Positions 30,623 through 42,251 of a stretch of 64,000 bases of DNA are shown here, piece after piece (the stretch's first letter is position 1; every line of letters begins with the position of its first letter). Under the pieces are notes generated by a model. It worked only from the letters and a program-made list of their open reading frames with translations. It made no database searches and was not told where the DNA came from. A program made the position numbers and the translations under genes. The stretch lies in the NCBI RefSeq assembly GCF_018446385.1, contig NC_055996.1:16045317-16109316 (forward strand), written 5' to 3'. The stretch is from Zingiber officinale (lineage: Eukaryota; Streptophyta; Magnoliopsida; Zingiberales; Zingiberaceae).

Positions 30623-32911
30623 TGTAACGACCCACCTTCTACTGGCTAAGCTGTAAGGTCGATCGTCACATTATGCTGTGCTAACTATTCCCTGACCATC
30701 GCTAAATCTAGATGCGGAAGCTGTACTAATTAAAACCTTGCTAAACTACTAATATTTCTTGATTCTATACATGCTAAGGGGTGTAACCTAACTATTCATA
30801 ACATATTTTACCTCCCCCATGGTCAAGGAACTGAACTAAAGGCTTCCCCGCAAATCTCAGGCCTCCCAATCGATCCACAGATCGATTGGAATGGTTGAAT
30901 CGATCCAATGATCGATTCAGCCGGCTACTGTATGCGGGAATTGGGTTGGATCGATCCAGTGATCGATCCAGCACGCTACCGTGCTCGGGGCAATATTATG
31001 GATCGATCGGCTGATCGATCCAGTCTGGTCAATCGATCCAGAGATCGATCCCGGAGCTCTCTGTTTGCGACAGAAATTGCTGGATCGATCGGCTGATCGA
31101 TCCAGAAGCCTACTGTTCGCAGAACAAATTGCCCAATCGATCAGCTGATCGATTGGGAACCTCCAATCGATCCACCAATCGATTGGGGTTTATGATTTTG
31201 CAGCTAAGCTCTGATTTCAGCACTGTTTCGTGCCTCAATCACATTACAAGTTCTAAAATGACTAGAAAACATTCTAATAACAATTATCTAGCATTCTAAA
31301 CAGGTTTACTAACAATCTAAGCAGAGTTTCTATTACTCCATGCAAGCAAGCACTTAAATAAATAAAAGTAGCATAATAAGAAATGCTAAGTTCATAAGTG
31401 TCCAAAATAAAGTTCACTGCCATTCCCTAAGATCTTGTTCCAGGTTCCATCCACACACATCTTCATCGCATTGTCCTTCAGCCTCCGCTAGTCCATCTTT
31501 CCTTTACCTTTATCTGCAGTATAAGGAAAAAGTATCTGTAAGCTTTCGCTTAGTAAGAAACTATCTACCTCACTAAAACATGCATACGATGCCATTTATG
31601 ATTTTAAAACATGCTATTTGAAATACAAACTGCATATGCTAAACATGGCATGGCATACAACACATAGAAAGCTAACTGATCATGGCAATAAGAGCTAATC
31701 ATAAACTATCATGTAGTATGAACAGAAACTACATGTTACAAAAGCTTAACTGAGCTAATTCTAGCTAATGCTAAAGTTGTACTGAATTCACCTATCTATC
31801 TTGTGAAAGCTTGAAAACTTAATACATATAATAGGTGAAAATACATAACCATGCTACTGTTTGGGCCCGGCAACTGTACTTGCTATGCGCGCATCCCTAA
31901 CTAGACCCGGGATTGCAAGTCCCGAATTTAGTAGGGTTACTAGGTTATCTGAACCTAGGGACGACTGTGGGAGCCCAACCCAATGGATATCTAATCCAGT
32001 ACAGTGCCACTGAGAAAGTAAAATACTGATCATAAGCTAATAATTTCTCGTCTTGCTTTTACTAGGTTGTCTAAACCTAGAACTAGGTTATCTAAACCTA
32101 GAGGCGACTGTGGGAGCCCACCCATTGGACATCTAGTCCTGTAAAAGCTGGAGCAAGACTCAATAAGCTATGAAATGCTTCTATTGCATTTATCTAAGCC
32201 ACTAAAATGCCTAAGTTGCCTTTTTCTGTGCTAAACAATTTAACTCGAACACTTGGTATGCGCTAATTCGCATCCTTTGTGTCGGTAGTCTACATATTAC
32301 TAAACTAATACATGAAATTCACACGAGAGCTACTTATACTGCAGGTGAGGGGTTTCTTACCTCGTGCTCGGATTTTCTTACAGTTCTAATCGCTAAATCT
32401 CCGGAGGAGATGATCCTTTCGATGATCTTCTCCCGTCTACGCGTTCCTCTCGCGGAGGGGAGCGTCCTCGTGTCGGAGTCGTCGCCGGAAGGTGCTCCTA
32501 GCCTAGGGGATGGAACCCTAGCCCTTGCTTGTGGTTGGCGCCAAGAGAAGAAGAGGAAGGGAGAGGTGCGGCGTGAGGTTAGGGTGAGGAGGAGAAGTTG
32601 CCGATTAAAAATCTATCTCCCCACTTATTAATTCCTATTTATATTAAGGAATTAATTCGCCCAACTCTAACATAAATATAATTGTTTCCCTTTCCTTTCA
32701 TCACGGCCCTGCTGGGTTCACCTGGTTACTAGAGTCCGCTATAAGTCGTAGGACCCATAGGTCTCGGGTTCAATTCCCGCGTAGGCTATTTTACAGTTCT
32801 ATTTGTTTTTGCTACTTCCGTTGCTCTAAAAATTCTATAAAAATATCCTAAAATTCTAGAAAAATCATAGACTATCTCTAAAATAGTTTTGAGAATTTTT
32901 CGGGCGTTACA
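30623..32911 (+). mobile_element. Gypsy-type LTR (Tekay-like ends), no target duplication
   Basis: It starts TGTAACGACCCACC and ends GGGCGTTACA, ends typical of chromovirus (Tekay-type) LTRs. Flanks differ (cagac left, gaaaa right), and the two sides belong to different elements: a copia leader left and an Athila ORF right. It holds a palindrome array (30868-31192), a repeated ggttatctgaacctag block (about 31,930 and 32,070), and a tRNA-like B box (gggttcaattccc, about 32,768) near the 3' end. The ORF at 32410-32631 looks incidental. Confidence 0.75.
30868..31192. repeat. ATCGATC-N4-GATCGAT palindrome array in gypsy LTR
   Basis: Eight units, most with matching outer arms: CCAATCGATC/GATCGATTGG, TGAATCGATC/GATCGATTCA, TGGATCGATC/GATCGATCCA, CTGGATC/GATCCAG. 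Centres are CACA, CAAT, CAGT, GGCT, AGCT and similar. One unit (about 31028) is imperfect. Confidence 0.9.
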
Positions 32912-33841
32912 GAAAATTTATGTTTTTGGCAGCACATTTCTGAACAATCACATTTTAACCCTCACAATTTTAGAGCTCTTCACATCATTAACCCCATTTT
33001 CAGATATGCTTATTTAGTCATGAAAAATACTATATTTGGGAGAGAAGATAAAGAGGGGTTAGTAAGACTTGTGGACTTGTATTGTTTATGGGCAATGGTT
33101 GAGAATATTGCAATTAATTCTGGTTATTTCTTCCTCAAACATTTAGTAAAACTTGGGAAATCTGACTCTACCACACCTATTGTTTTAGGAGGATTGTTAA
33201 CTAAAGTAGCTTTGGTGCTAGGATGCGATTTAAGTGAATTGGAAATGATTGATAATTCTTGTAGATTAGACTTGAATTCATGTTTAGCAATAAAGATGAT
33301 AAGGTGTGAAGAACATGGATATAGTCTTCTTATTAAGGACAATTTCCCTTTAAGACTGCCAAATCATGATCTCACTACCATTCATGTTAAGGAAAATTGG
33401 CGTTTGAAATTAGCAAGTCAACGTTCTAAAACATTATCAACTTTAGCTTCAAAAAGAGTTCCTTTGGTTAATCGTGATGTTCATAGTTTTAATTTCCAAG
33501 AACTTCATTCTGTTTTGGACAATGTTTATAATGATTTAGATTTGACTAAAAAATTTCTCACAAGTAATGAACGCATGGAAGAGGAACAATTTAAAAAATT
33601 ACAAGAATGTTTCAAAAGTGAGAGAGAATTGTGTGAAAAGATTTCTCACTTTATGAATTCTTATAGAGCTCATATGGAATTTAATAAAGATTTTAGAGGC
33701 TATATGAGATTTTTCCAAGATGATGTTAATAAATTGTTTGAATATCATGAGTTATTTAGAAATGAAGTGAAATGGTTTATTAATGCTTTTCTATTTCCCC
33801 TTCCTAAATTTCCTGAATTACCACCCTTTCCACCATTTTGA
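32912..33841 (+). pseudogene. Athila ORF fragment (ORF-1/env-position protein)
   Basis: The frame is open from the LTR junction (32912, ENLCFWQH) through ATG 33020 to TGA 33839-33841. The segment NTIFGRED..GLVRLVDLYCLWAM and IVLGGLLTKVAL matches the plant Athila ORF found downstream of pol in Athila gypsy elements. The N-terminal part is cut off at the junction, leaving about 309 residues. The C-terminal part is helical and ends in a Pro-rich tail (PELPPFPPF). No stop lies in this stretch. Its role in the element is not established; I make no claim of a working envelope protein. Confidence 0.75.
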
Positions 33842-34941
33842 TTTCATTGGGACGACGATAAGTTTAAGTCTGGGGGAGTGTTAATAACCTGAATTTTTTT
33901 GATTTCTCTATGCATTCTAGTTCTTAGTTTTTGCTTGTTTTCTGCATGTTTAGTTTTTGTTTTGCATTTGCTCTTGCTTTGATTGCTTGATTTTTGATAG
34001 TCACTTGACTATCTTTTGAAAATTTTTGTGGCATACATCTTGAGAACATCAAAACTTCACTTATATGCTTTCTTATCTTCAAGATTAAATGTTAGCACAT
34101 TCATTATCTAGATTTATGATGTTTTAAGTGGTGCTAGTAGTATGCTTAATGTACCTCTTTTCTCTATCTTGGGTAGCATGATATAAGCTAAGTATCATAT
34201 AGAGATGAGTTTTAGTTTTGGCTTGACCTTAAGAATCTTATCTTCACTTCACTTCTACTTGATGCTTGAATGGTTGATATCATTGAAATAGTCATGATTC
34301 ATCTTGTTTGTCTAGTACTTGGTTTCCATGGTGATTTCTCAAACTTCATTTTTGTTACTAGATGAGGCTCAAATCATGTAAGCTCATTTGGAAAAATCAA
34401 AATATCCCAACAAGTACATTTGTGAATAAGATTTGCACAATGCAAATGCTTATGAAAAAAAAAAAGAAAAAAGAAGAAAAAAAAGTGAATAAAGGATATA
34501 AAAAAACAGTTGTCATGAGTGGAACCTAGCAAGTCACCCCTTTGAGATCAAGTTAGGTTACTGGGAAAATGACTGCTTAGCTTCTCTTGAGATTGAGCAC
34601 GCCTTTGACACCTTGGGTTGATTGAGAAATATGAACCAAGTGTGTGGCAAGTAAGTGCCTATCACTGGTTACTTGTCTATCACCGAAAACATTAGGAATT
34701 CAAATTTGATGATGACTTGACTAGGACATAGATTGAAACTTGAAGAGTTTTGAGTTACCTTGCACTATGCACAAGAGACTTATGCTTGAGCCATACTTAA
34801 CTTGTTTCCATGATCATGCTTGTTAATAAAACTTTTTGATAGAGTTAGGAGAATGCATTAGGGATATGAAAGCATTGTAAAACATATAAATTTACATTGC
34901 GACATTTTGCTTGAGGACAAGCAAAGGTTTAAGTTTGGGGG
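33842..34941 (+). other. Athila non-coding region before 3' LTR
   Basis: T-rich untranslated stretch with an A-rich run (34451-34485). It ends in the polypurine tract aagtttggggg (34931-34941) directly before the LTR. No gene is seen. Confidence 0.75.
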
Positions 34942-36678
34942 TGTGATGTGTGTAGATTATATGCCTTTGTTTAGCATATTTTGACGTACATTCACATACT
35001 TTGCACATGCTTTGTCTATGTATTTTTGTACTTCCAGCTTTCCTTTTAGCATATTTACTCTCTTTGTTCGGAGATCTGCTTTTGTGCATTTTCTGTACAC
35101 AGGAGTCGAAAGGATTCATGTTCAAGGCCAAATCTGCAAGTGAAGCAAAGGAGGAAGGCACCATTCCTTGACCTCACACGGCCCTGCCATGGGGGGTTGC
35201 CCAGGCCGTGTGGAGATCCTTGGCCGTGTGGTTGCAGCAGAAAAGGAAGTGGCCATGGTCGTGTGAACCTCACACGGCTGTGCCAAGATTTGAAGCCAGA
35301 AGGAGTCAGGCCGTGTACACTACACAACCATACAAGCCATCCAGAGCTGAAGCCTTGCACGTCCATGTAGATCTACACGGACGTGCAAGATTTCCAGAGA
35401 CCAAGAAGACCCTGGTCGTGTGCACCACACAACCTTGCGAGGTTTCTAGAGGCAGAGGCAGTGTAGGTCGTCTAGATCTACACGGCCATGCAAGGGAAGC
35501 AGAAGCAGTGTGTGCCACGGCTGTGTATCACACATGGCCGTGTAAGGTAGGCAGAGAAGGGAGTGGCCTTGGCCGTGTGAACCTCACATGGCCGTGTCTC
35601 GGGGCCGTGTGGCGCCCAAACCTCTCCTCTATATAAGGCCTCCTTGATGATTTGAAAGGGATCTTCTCCCTTTTGGGGGGAATCAAGATTTGGGGCATTC
35701 CTCCATCTTCTCGGAGGGATTTTCTGGCTATTCAAGGGCGGATCTTCAACGCTTCGACTCCACGATTGTGGATTGGATCCGAAGATGGTTCTTCATCATA
35801 GATAAGCTTTCTTTCTTCCTCTTCTTGGATTTGGGATCAACAATGCTTGTATCTTTCTTCTCTTCGGATTTCTTTCCTCATTCTATGGAGCAGATTTCTT
35901 TGTTCTAGGATGGAGGGAATAATTGTAAGGATGATTTGATGTAAAACTCTTGTAGATATGTCAATTTCCTATTTCTATGATTTTACCCTAATTTGTATCT
36001 ATTCGATCTTGTGTGGATTGTTGTGATTAGGGTTTAATTACCATGCTTGATTGAATGTTTGGATATCTTGTGGATCTTGTAGAGGTAATTCCTCATTCGA
36101 TTTTCTGAGGGACGTACGTGACAGACATGCCCGTGTAAGGACGTTTGAGGGATGATCTCGAAGGTGAAATAGGATTATTCAAGGGGGTAGGATAGATAGT
36201 ATGCACTAATCTTTGTATCTTTATGCGGTTGATGAATTGTGAATTCCTATGTTGATTATCCGAGGGACGTTCGTGACAGGAACAAGCTCGTGTAAGGACA
36301 ACATAGATTCATACCTAATTGATCACATTTAGGTATAGATTTTAGTCCTAGGTCGGTTGTCTATTGCAAGAGAGAACCGGCAACCTTCTACAAATAATGG
36401 ACAATTAAGGAATAAGATTTGGTAGATCATTTACATTTGATAACCTTACAAAGAAACCAAAATTCCTAGAGCATCCCTTATCATTGCCCTTATTCTTGTT
36501 TCTTATTCTTTTATTTCAATCTTTACCTTTCATAGTTTTACTTTGCTTTTGTGAATTGATTGATTAGATGTTTAGCTAATTCTCTTTGATAAATCTTTAG
36601 TAGTTATTCTAGTCCCTGTGGATACGATATCTTTTATTATTGCTTACGATATTTTCGTACACTTGGGGAGAGTTAACA
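34942..36678 (+). mobile_element. Athila 3' LTR
   Basis: The 1737-bp LTR starts TGTGATGTGTGTAG right after the polypurine tract and ends GAGAGTTAACA. A tatataagg box is at about 35630. Its U3 contains many ACACGGCCGTGT-type palindromes (35165-35610). The right flank is gctga (36679-36683); the left partner is lost. Confidence 0.8.
35165..35610. repeat. Repeated cacacggccgtgtg palindromes
   Basis: About ten copies of GGCCGTGTG or CACACGGCC occur, many paired as short inverted repeats (GCCGTGTGAACCTCACACGGC-like; GTAGATCTACAC). They explain the incidental ORFs on both strands here. Confidence 0.8.
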
Positions 36679-36972
36679 GCTGACCAGGCAAAAACCCTGG
36701 ACTAAAACCTACTTGGATATTAAGCTAGTAGGTCGTTGATACTTAACCGAGCCTTAAGTTGACCAAGCACCTGCAAAAGGGGCAAACACTTAGCAAACTA
36801 CTCAACATATAAAGTGAAAGGAGCATAGGCCTTGGGCGAGCATAATAAGTAAGTAGTACATTGCATATGGGTAGTCTGTCTGATCATATATCTTCCATAA
36901 TTTCCAAGGCTACAGAAAGAGGTGAGGCCTTACATCCTTGTTAGAAAAAAGAAGTTACAAGGTGAACACTGA
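36679..36972 (-). other. Region downstream of the G1 antisense ORF
   Basis: Non-coding G1 sequence following the stop of the antisense ORF. No motif is recognised. Confidence 0.5.
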
Positions 36973-38306
36973 CTAGTCAAAGGAAGGGAAGGCTTCGTCA
37001 GGAAGCTCTTTTAGGATACGGGCCCGGTCTAGGAAGGTATCAGGGGGAATTGACCGAAGAAAGCCTTGCTTCTGTAGTTGCAGCAAGGCCCCTGTGCCAC
37101 CATAGTAAATCATTTGGTCGATAAGGTTTCTTATCTTCGACCTGAACTCTTTGGAGGCTAGGTAGGAGGCCTTGTAAGCTGCCAGACGAGAGCTCTTGCC
37201 CTCCTGATAATCCTTCAGCTCTTCCCCAGCTTTGCGTGCTTTAGCCTGTGCCTCAGTTAACTCTAGGCATGTGGTCATGGTCTCTACCTTAGCCTCTGAA
37301 AGTTCGTCTCGCAGAGACTTGAAAGTAGCCTGAGACGCCTCCCACTGCTTCTGAAGGGCAGCTTCCCAATCAGCGCTAGCAGACAGATCTACCTTTTTGG
37401 TCGTCATGTCCCTCTCTAGAGAGTTGTGCGCCTCTTGGAGCTCCTGCAGCCGCGAAGAGAGGGTGATCACCTATATTTCCCTCTCCTCTAGGTCAGCTAA
37501 GATATGGGCATGTCGTAAGCCCTCGGACTTAAATTTGGACTCGCTAGTCCTCAGGGTGGTCTGCAGGGACTGTACTTTATATGACTCCGCATGAGCCATG
37601 CTTCTGGCAGCTCGGGTCTCTCCTCCACAGTCTATAAATAGGACTAGATCGGGCTGTCAATGGTGGTCAAGTCAAAAACGTGGCTAGCGGTCGTAGGAGA
37701 CTATATCTCCTAAATACGAGCCCTCGAAGACTCGTTCTCCCGATGTAGACCGCCATGTACTGTGAGAGGCTTAGCCCTATGGCAAAGGTCTATCGAAAGC
37801 GGGGGGAGGATTAGCAGTCTTTCAAGGATATGAAAAGGAAATAGATGAAACTCACCTACACCAATCGTTGGGAAAATAGGTTTGCCAAGTCCAGTTATGG
37901 GCATTCCAAAACCTGGTCGACAGTGCTTTTCCATGAATTGACCAAAGCGCCGTGGAGTTGCACCTAACCATAGTTTGGAGACGTGCTAGCGGAAGGAATG
38001 GAGCCCAACACTTGTAGGGAGGGCAGTTGGAAGGAAGAAGTGAAGACCCTTGAGGCGCTCCTTAAGACGAGAAGAAGAAGCAGGAGACGAAGTGGGCAGC
38101 TGGCTCGAGGATGGCGGAGCGAAAGGTGCAAAAGCCCCGGGCTAGCCTTCCGCTCAAGAGATGGTCTATTCCGACGTGGAGACTTGAGCAAGAGAAGAGG
38201 TCGCAGCCTCGGTGGTAAGGGGAGTGTTCGCCCGGGCAAGGGTTTTGGCTTTGGAGGACGCCCGAGACGCAAGTAGCCTTTGAGGTGAGGACTGGACTGA
38301 TAGGGT
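36973..38306 (-). pseudogene. G1 antisense ORF, C-terminal part
   Basis: Continues from 50336 after the copia insertion. On -, a Pro/Arg/Ser-rich middle part is followed by an intron (donor GTGAGTTTC near 37,857) and a coiled-coil exon: ITLSSRLQELQEAHNSLERD, then the EALQKQ-type helix and a C-terminal end ELPDEAFPSFD (stop at 36973-36975). It is homologous in plan to the third exon of the G2 ORF (YQEAERSR.. in G2, YQEGKSSRLAAYKAS here). One stop precedes ITLSS, so it is broken. Confidence 0.75.
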
Positions 38307-40077
38307 TGTAAGGAACTAAAGCGTTAAACACGCTTATGCGCAGCGGAAACCATCTAGTTCCTCTAGGAGATCCATGCGAAAGGAAAAGACAAATATACTA
38401 AGTTTTCTAAAAGAGAATGAAAAAGGTTATACCTTTGATGCGTGCACACGGACTCCAGACATCTTGGATCACAGCACGATCACACGTTCGCGCTTCTATG
38501 GTATCCACACGAACAAGCCTTGCCTTCGTTTGTCTCACAAACTCACAAGTAGGAGAAGGAAACCACCTAAGGTTGTGCTAGCAACCTAGAGAACGGGTTT
38601 CGGCCAAGAAGAGAGGAGAGGAAGAAGAGAATGAAGATCTTCCCCAAAAATGAAGAGAAAAAATGCTTAAGTATTTTCATCTAATGAAAACACTTAATGA
38701 GTATTAATTCAATTAATGAGCCTTAATGGGTACTTACACTCCATTAAGGACCACACTTGAAACTCCTCATTTTAAATTCAATTTCAAAAATTGAATGAAA
38801 TGATTCATTGAATTTCGAAATTCAATGAATATCTCCATTAATCCTCACTTAAGTCTAACTCAAGTCTAATTCACTTGAGTCTAACTCAAGTCTAACTCAA
38901 TCGAGTCTTACTCAATTAATCTCATGCAATTTCAAATTCAATGAATCACATTTCATTAATTTGAATTAACTCCTTGAGTCTAGTTTGAATTGAACTTAAT
39001 CCAATAGTTAGATCCAATTGAGTCTAACTCAATAAGTCCAATTCGGATTAGACTTAATCCAATGATTCATCATATGAACCCATCTCCAAATCTACTTGTT
39101 CTTTGTGTGTGACCCAATAGGTTCTCGTAATGTTGTCAATGTACCCAAATCAACATTTAGATATATAAGCAATGAGTGACATCTAGCAAGGCATCATTGC
39201 TACCCAAGTGATGAGAAAGTAGAGATCCGACCTAATATGTTCGTGGTTATTATCTTGTATGACTTGGTCCCTCTATCCTTGATATCTAGATTGATCAATG
39301 AGGTATAGACCGTGTCATCATCTTATCAGCCTTTGTATTTCTTGATCTCTAAGTAGACATACTCAATCAAATAAGCTCAATATCTCATATTGACTTATTT
39401 GAGCATGGTCATACTTTCTTGTGTTCTACAAATCAAGGGGCCCATAGATATCACTTCCGTCATATGGAAGGGATAGATCTCATCTACATCACACACATCC
39501 GTCCGCATAATTCATTGCATACAAAGTGATCGACTTTATTGTCCACCTTGTTACAGGTGACGTTTGCCAATACCAAAGTACACAACTCCTTATATAGGGA
39601 ACCGTAGTGACTTTAGGTCTAAGGACTATTCATACCAATAGTCACATGAGAATGTTTATGACACTCATATAATGATCCATGAAACATTCTCATGGCGGAT
39701 CATTCATTATATATTCTCTAATATATATACTCATGTATCAACCTGATATCTCATATCCATGACTTATGAGATTAAGTCATCCATTGACCTACATGCTAGT
39801 CTCAATGCATTAATATTATCCTTGTATATTAATGTTTGACTAAGAATAGTTAAGAGTAGTGTTCTATGTATATCTATAATATCTCACTATCAATTCAACT
39901 AATTGATATGCTGTAGATATGAACTTACTATCCAAGGACATTATTATACTTATTCAATCGACACTGATATAAAATAAATATAATAACCAACTTTACCTTT
40001 TTATTAATAATGAAATATGATACAAAAATGAGCCATTTACAATCATCTCATAATTGATACTACGGTTACTACTAACA
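38307..40077 (-). repeat. Copia C 3' LTR
   Basis: 1771 bp, highly similar to 48561-50335. It contains a run of tcaattgagtctaactcaa-like repeats (about 38,840-39,060). The purine-rich tract gtgggagat lies just before it on -. Confidence 0.85.
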
Positions 40078-40089
40078 ATCTCCCACTAG

Positions 40090-42251
40090 CACTAGTGTCA
40101 ATCACTGAGATATTGAATACCCATTGACCTAGTGTGATCATCATGCTTTCTCTGTGCCAAAGCCTTGGTCAAAGGGTCCGCAATGTTAGCATCGGTCGGT
40201 ACTCTACATATCCTCACATCTCCTCTATCAATAATCTCTCGAATGAGATGGAATCGTCGTAGTATGTGTTTGGATCTCTTATGAGAGTGAGGTTCCTTAG
40301 CCTGTGCAATAGCCCCATTGTTATCACAATAGAGGTCTATTGGGTTTGCTATATTAGGAACAACACCAAGCTCTGTAATGAACTTCCTGATCTAAACAGC
40401 CTCCTTTATTGCAACTGAAGTAGTAATGTATTTGGCTTCTATTGTAGAATTAGTGACTGTGTCCTGCTTTGAACTCTTCCAGCTCACAACACCACCATTT
40501 AAGCAAAACACATACCCTGACTGTGATCTGTAATCATCCTTGTCAGTTTGGAATCTAGCATCGGTGTAACCCTTTAAAATAAGCTCTTCATCGCCTCCAA
40601 AGATAAAAAAAATAATCTTGAGCCCTTCTTAAGTACTTAAGAATATTCTTGACTGTTGTCCAGTGACCTTCACCTGGATCTGACTGGTATCTACTCGTCA
40701 TGCTTAACGCATACGAGATATCTGGGTAAGCACAAAGCATGGCGTACATGATAGACCCTATAGCAGATGCATAAGGAATCTGATCCATGCGGTCCCTTTC
40801 TTCTTTAGAAGAGGGACATTGAGTCTTCGAAATACTCACACCATGTGACATAGGCAGGAATCCCTTCTTGGAATTCTCCATGGCAAAACGTTTAAGCACC
40901 TTGTCAATATACGTACTCTGACTTAGGCCAAGCAATCTTTTAGATCTATCTCTATAGATCTTAAGGTCTAAAATATAAGTTGCTTCACCTAAATCTTTCA
41001 TTGAAAAACAATTCCCAGTCAAGTCTTCACTGACTGAAGAGTAGGGATATCATTTTCAATGAGTAGTATGTCATCTACATACAATATGAGAAAGATGATT
41101 GTGCTCCCACTAACCTTCTTATAGGCACAAGGTTCATCTTCATTCTTAATGAAACTAAACGTTTTGATCGCATCATCGAATCGAAGATTCCAGCTTCTAA
41201 AAGCTTGCTTTAATCCATAAATGGATCTTTGCAACTTATAAACCTTTCCAGCATGCTTTGGATCTACAAAACCCTCAGGTTGTGTCATGTACACATCCAC
41301 GAGTAGATTTTAGTTAAGAAATGCGGTTTTGACATCCATCTGTCAGATCTCATAATCATAGTAAGCTGCAATAGCAAGTAAAATCCAAATGGACTTAAGC
41401 ATCGCAACTGGTGAAAAAGTTTCATCATAGTCTATACCATGAATTTGCTTGAAACTTTTAGCTACCAATCTACCTTTATAGGTATGTATATATCCATCCA
41501 TGTCAGTCTTCACTTTGAAGACCCACTTATACCCAATGGGTTTGATCCTTTCAGGTGGATCAACCAAAGTCCATACTTGGTTAGTGTACATGGATTCCAT
41601 TTCGGATCTCATGGCCTCTAATTTCTCAGAATCTGGGCCCTGTACAACTCCTGATAAGATGTAGGCTCATCGAGACCAATAAGCACTACATCACCATGAT
41701 CAGACAAGAGAAATGAATATCTCTCAGGTTGACGATGAGTCTTATTAGATCTGTGTAAAGCATGTGCTACTTGAACAAGTTGTTGTTCCACAACTTCTTG
41801 TAGTGTAACAAAATCCTGATCCACAACATCTTGTGGTACCTGCTCAATTTCCATCAAGGCCTCGGTGCTAGTTTGTGTATCTTGAATTTCTTCAAGATTG
41901 ACTTCACTCCCACTAGTTTTTCTAGAAATAAATTCTCTTTCTAGAAAGACACCAGTTTTGGCAACAAACACCTTGCCTTGTGTGGGATTATAGAAGTAAT
42001 ATCCCTTTGTTTCCTTAGGATATCCAACAAAATAGCACTTGTCTGATTTGGGTCCTAGTTTATCTAAGACTTATCGTCGAGCGTAAGCCTCACAACCCCA
42101 AATCTTCATAAAAGACATCTTGGGACTCTTCCCTATCCATATCGTATATGGTGTCTTTATGACGGCCTTGGATGGAACTCAGTTAAGTGTGAAAGTGGTC
42201 GTCTCTAGAGCATATCCCCAAAAGGAAGTAAGAAGATCTGTATGACTCATC
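40090..42251 (-). pseudogene. Copia C pol, 3' half: integrase end, reverse transcriptase, RNase H
   Basis: On - from 42251: FWGYALETTTFTLN (integrase C-terminal part), a linker, then reverse transcriptase with VDPPERIKPIGYKWVFKVK, LVAKSFKQIHGIDYDETFSP, IYGLKQAFRSWN and the catalytic LYVDDILLI. RNase H follows with YTDARFQTDKDDYRS and a C-terminal part to about 40,090. Stops occur at several sites (for example after IKEAV, in EAYAR, and between the three RT reading segments), so it is inactive. The domain order INT before RT identifies Ty1/copia. Confidence 0.85.

Noticed and set aside
35055..35735. ORFs on both strands in the Athila LTR
   Set aside because: Produced by repeated palindromic GC-rich words in U3; no conserved domain.
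41800..41830. cttcttgtagtgtaac as a CACTA right terminus
   Set aside because: It lies in copia linker coding sequence, lacks subterminal repeats and has no atg flank.
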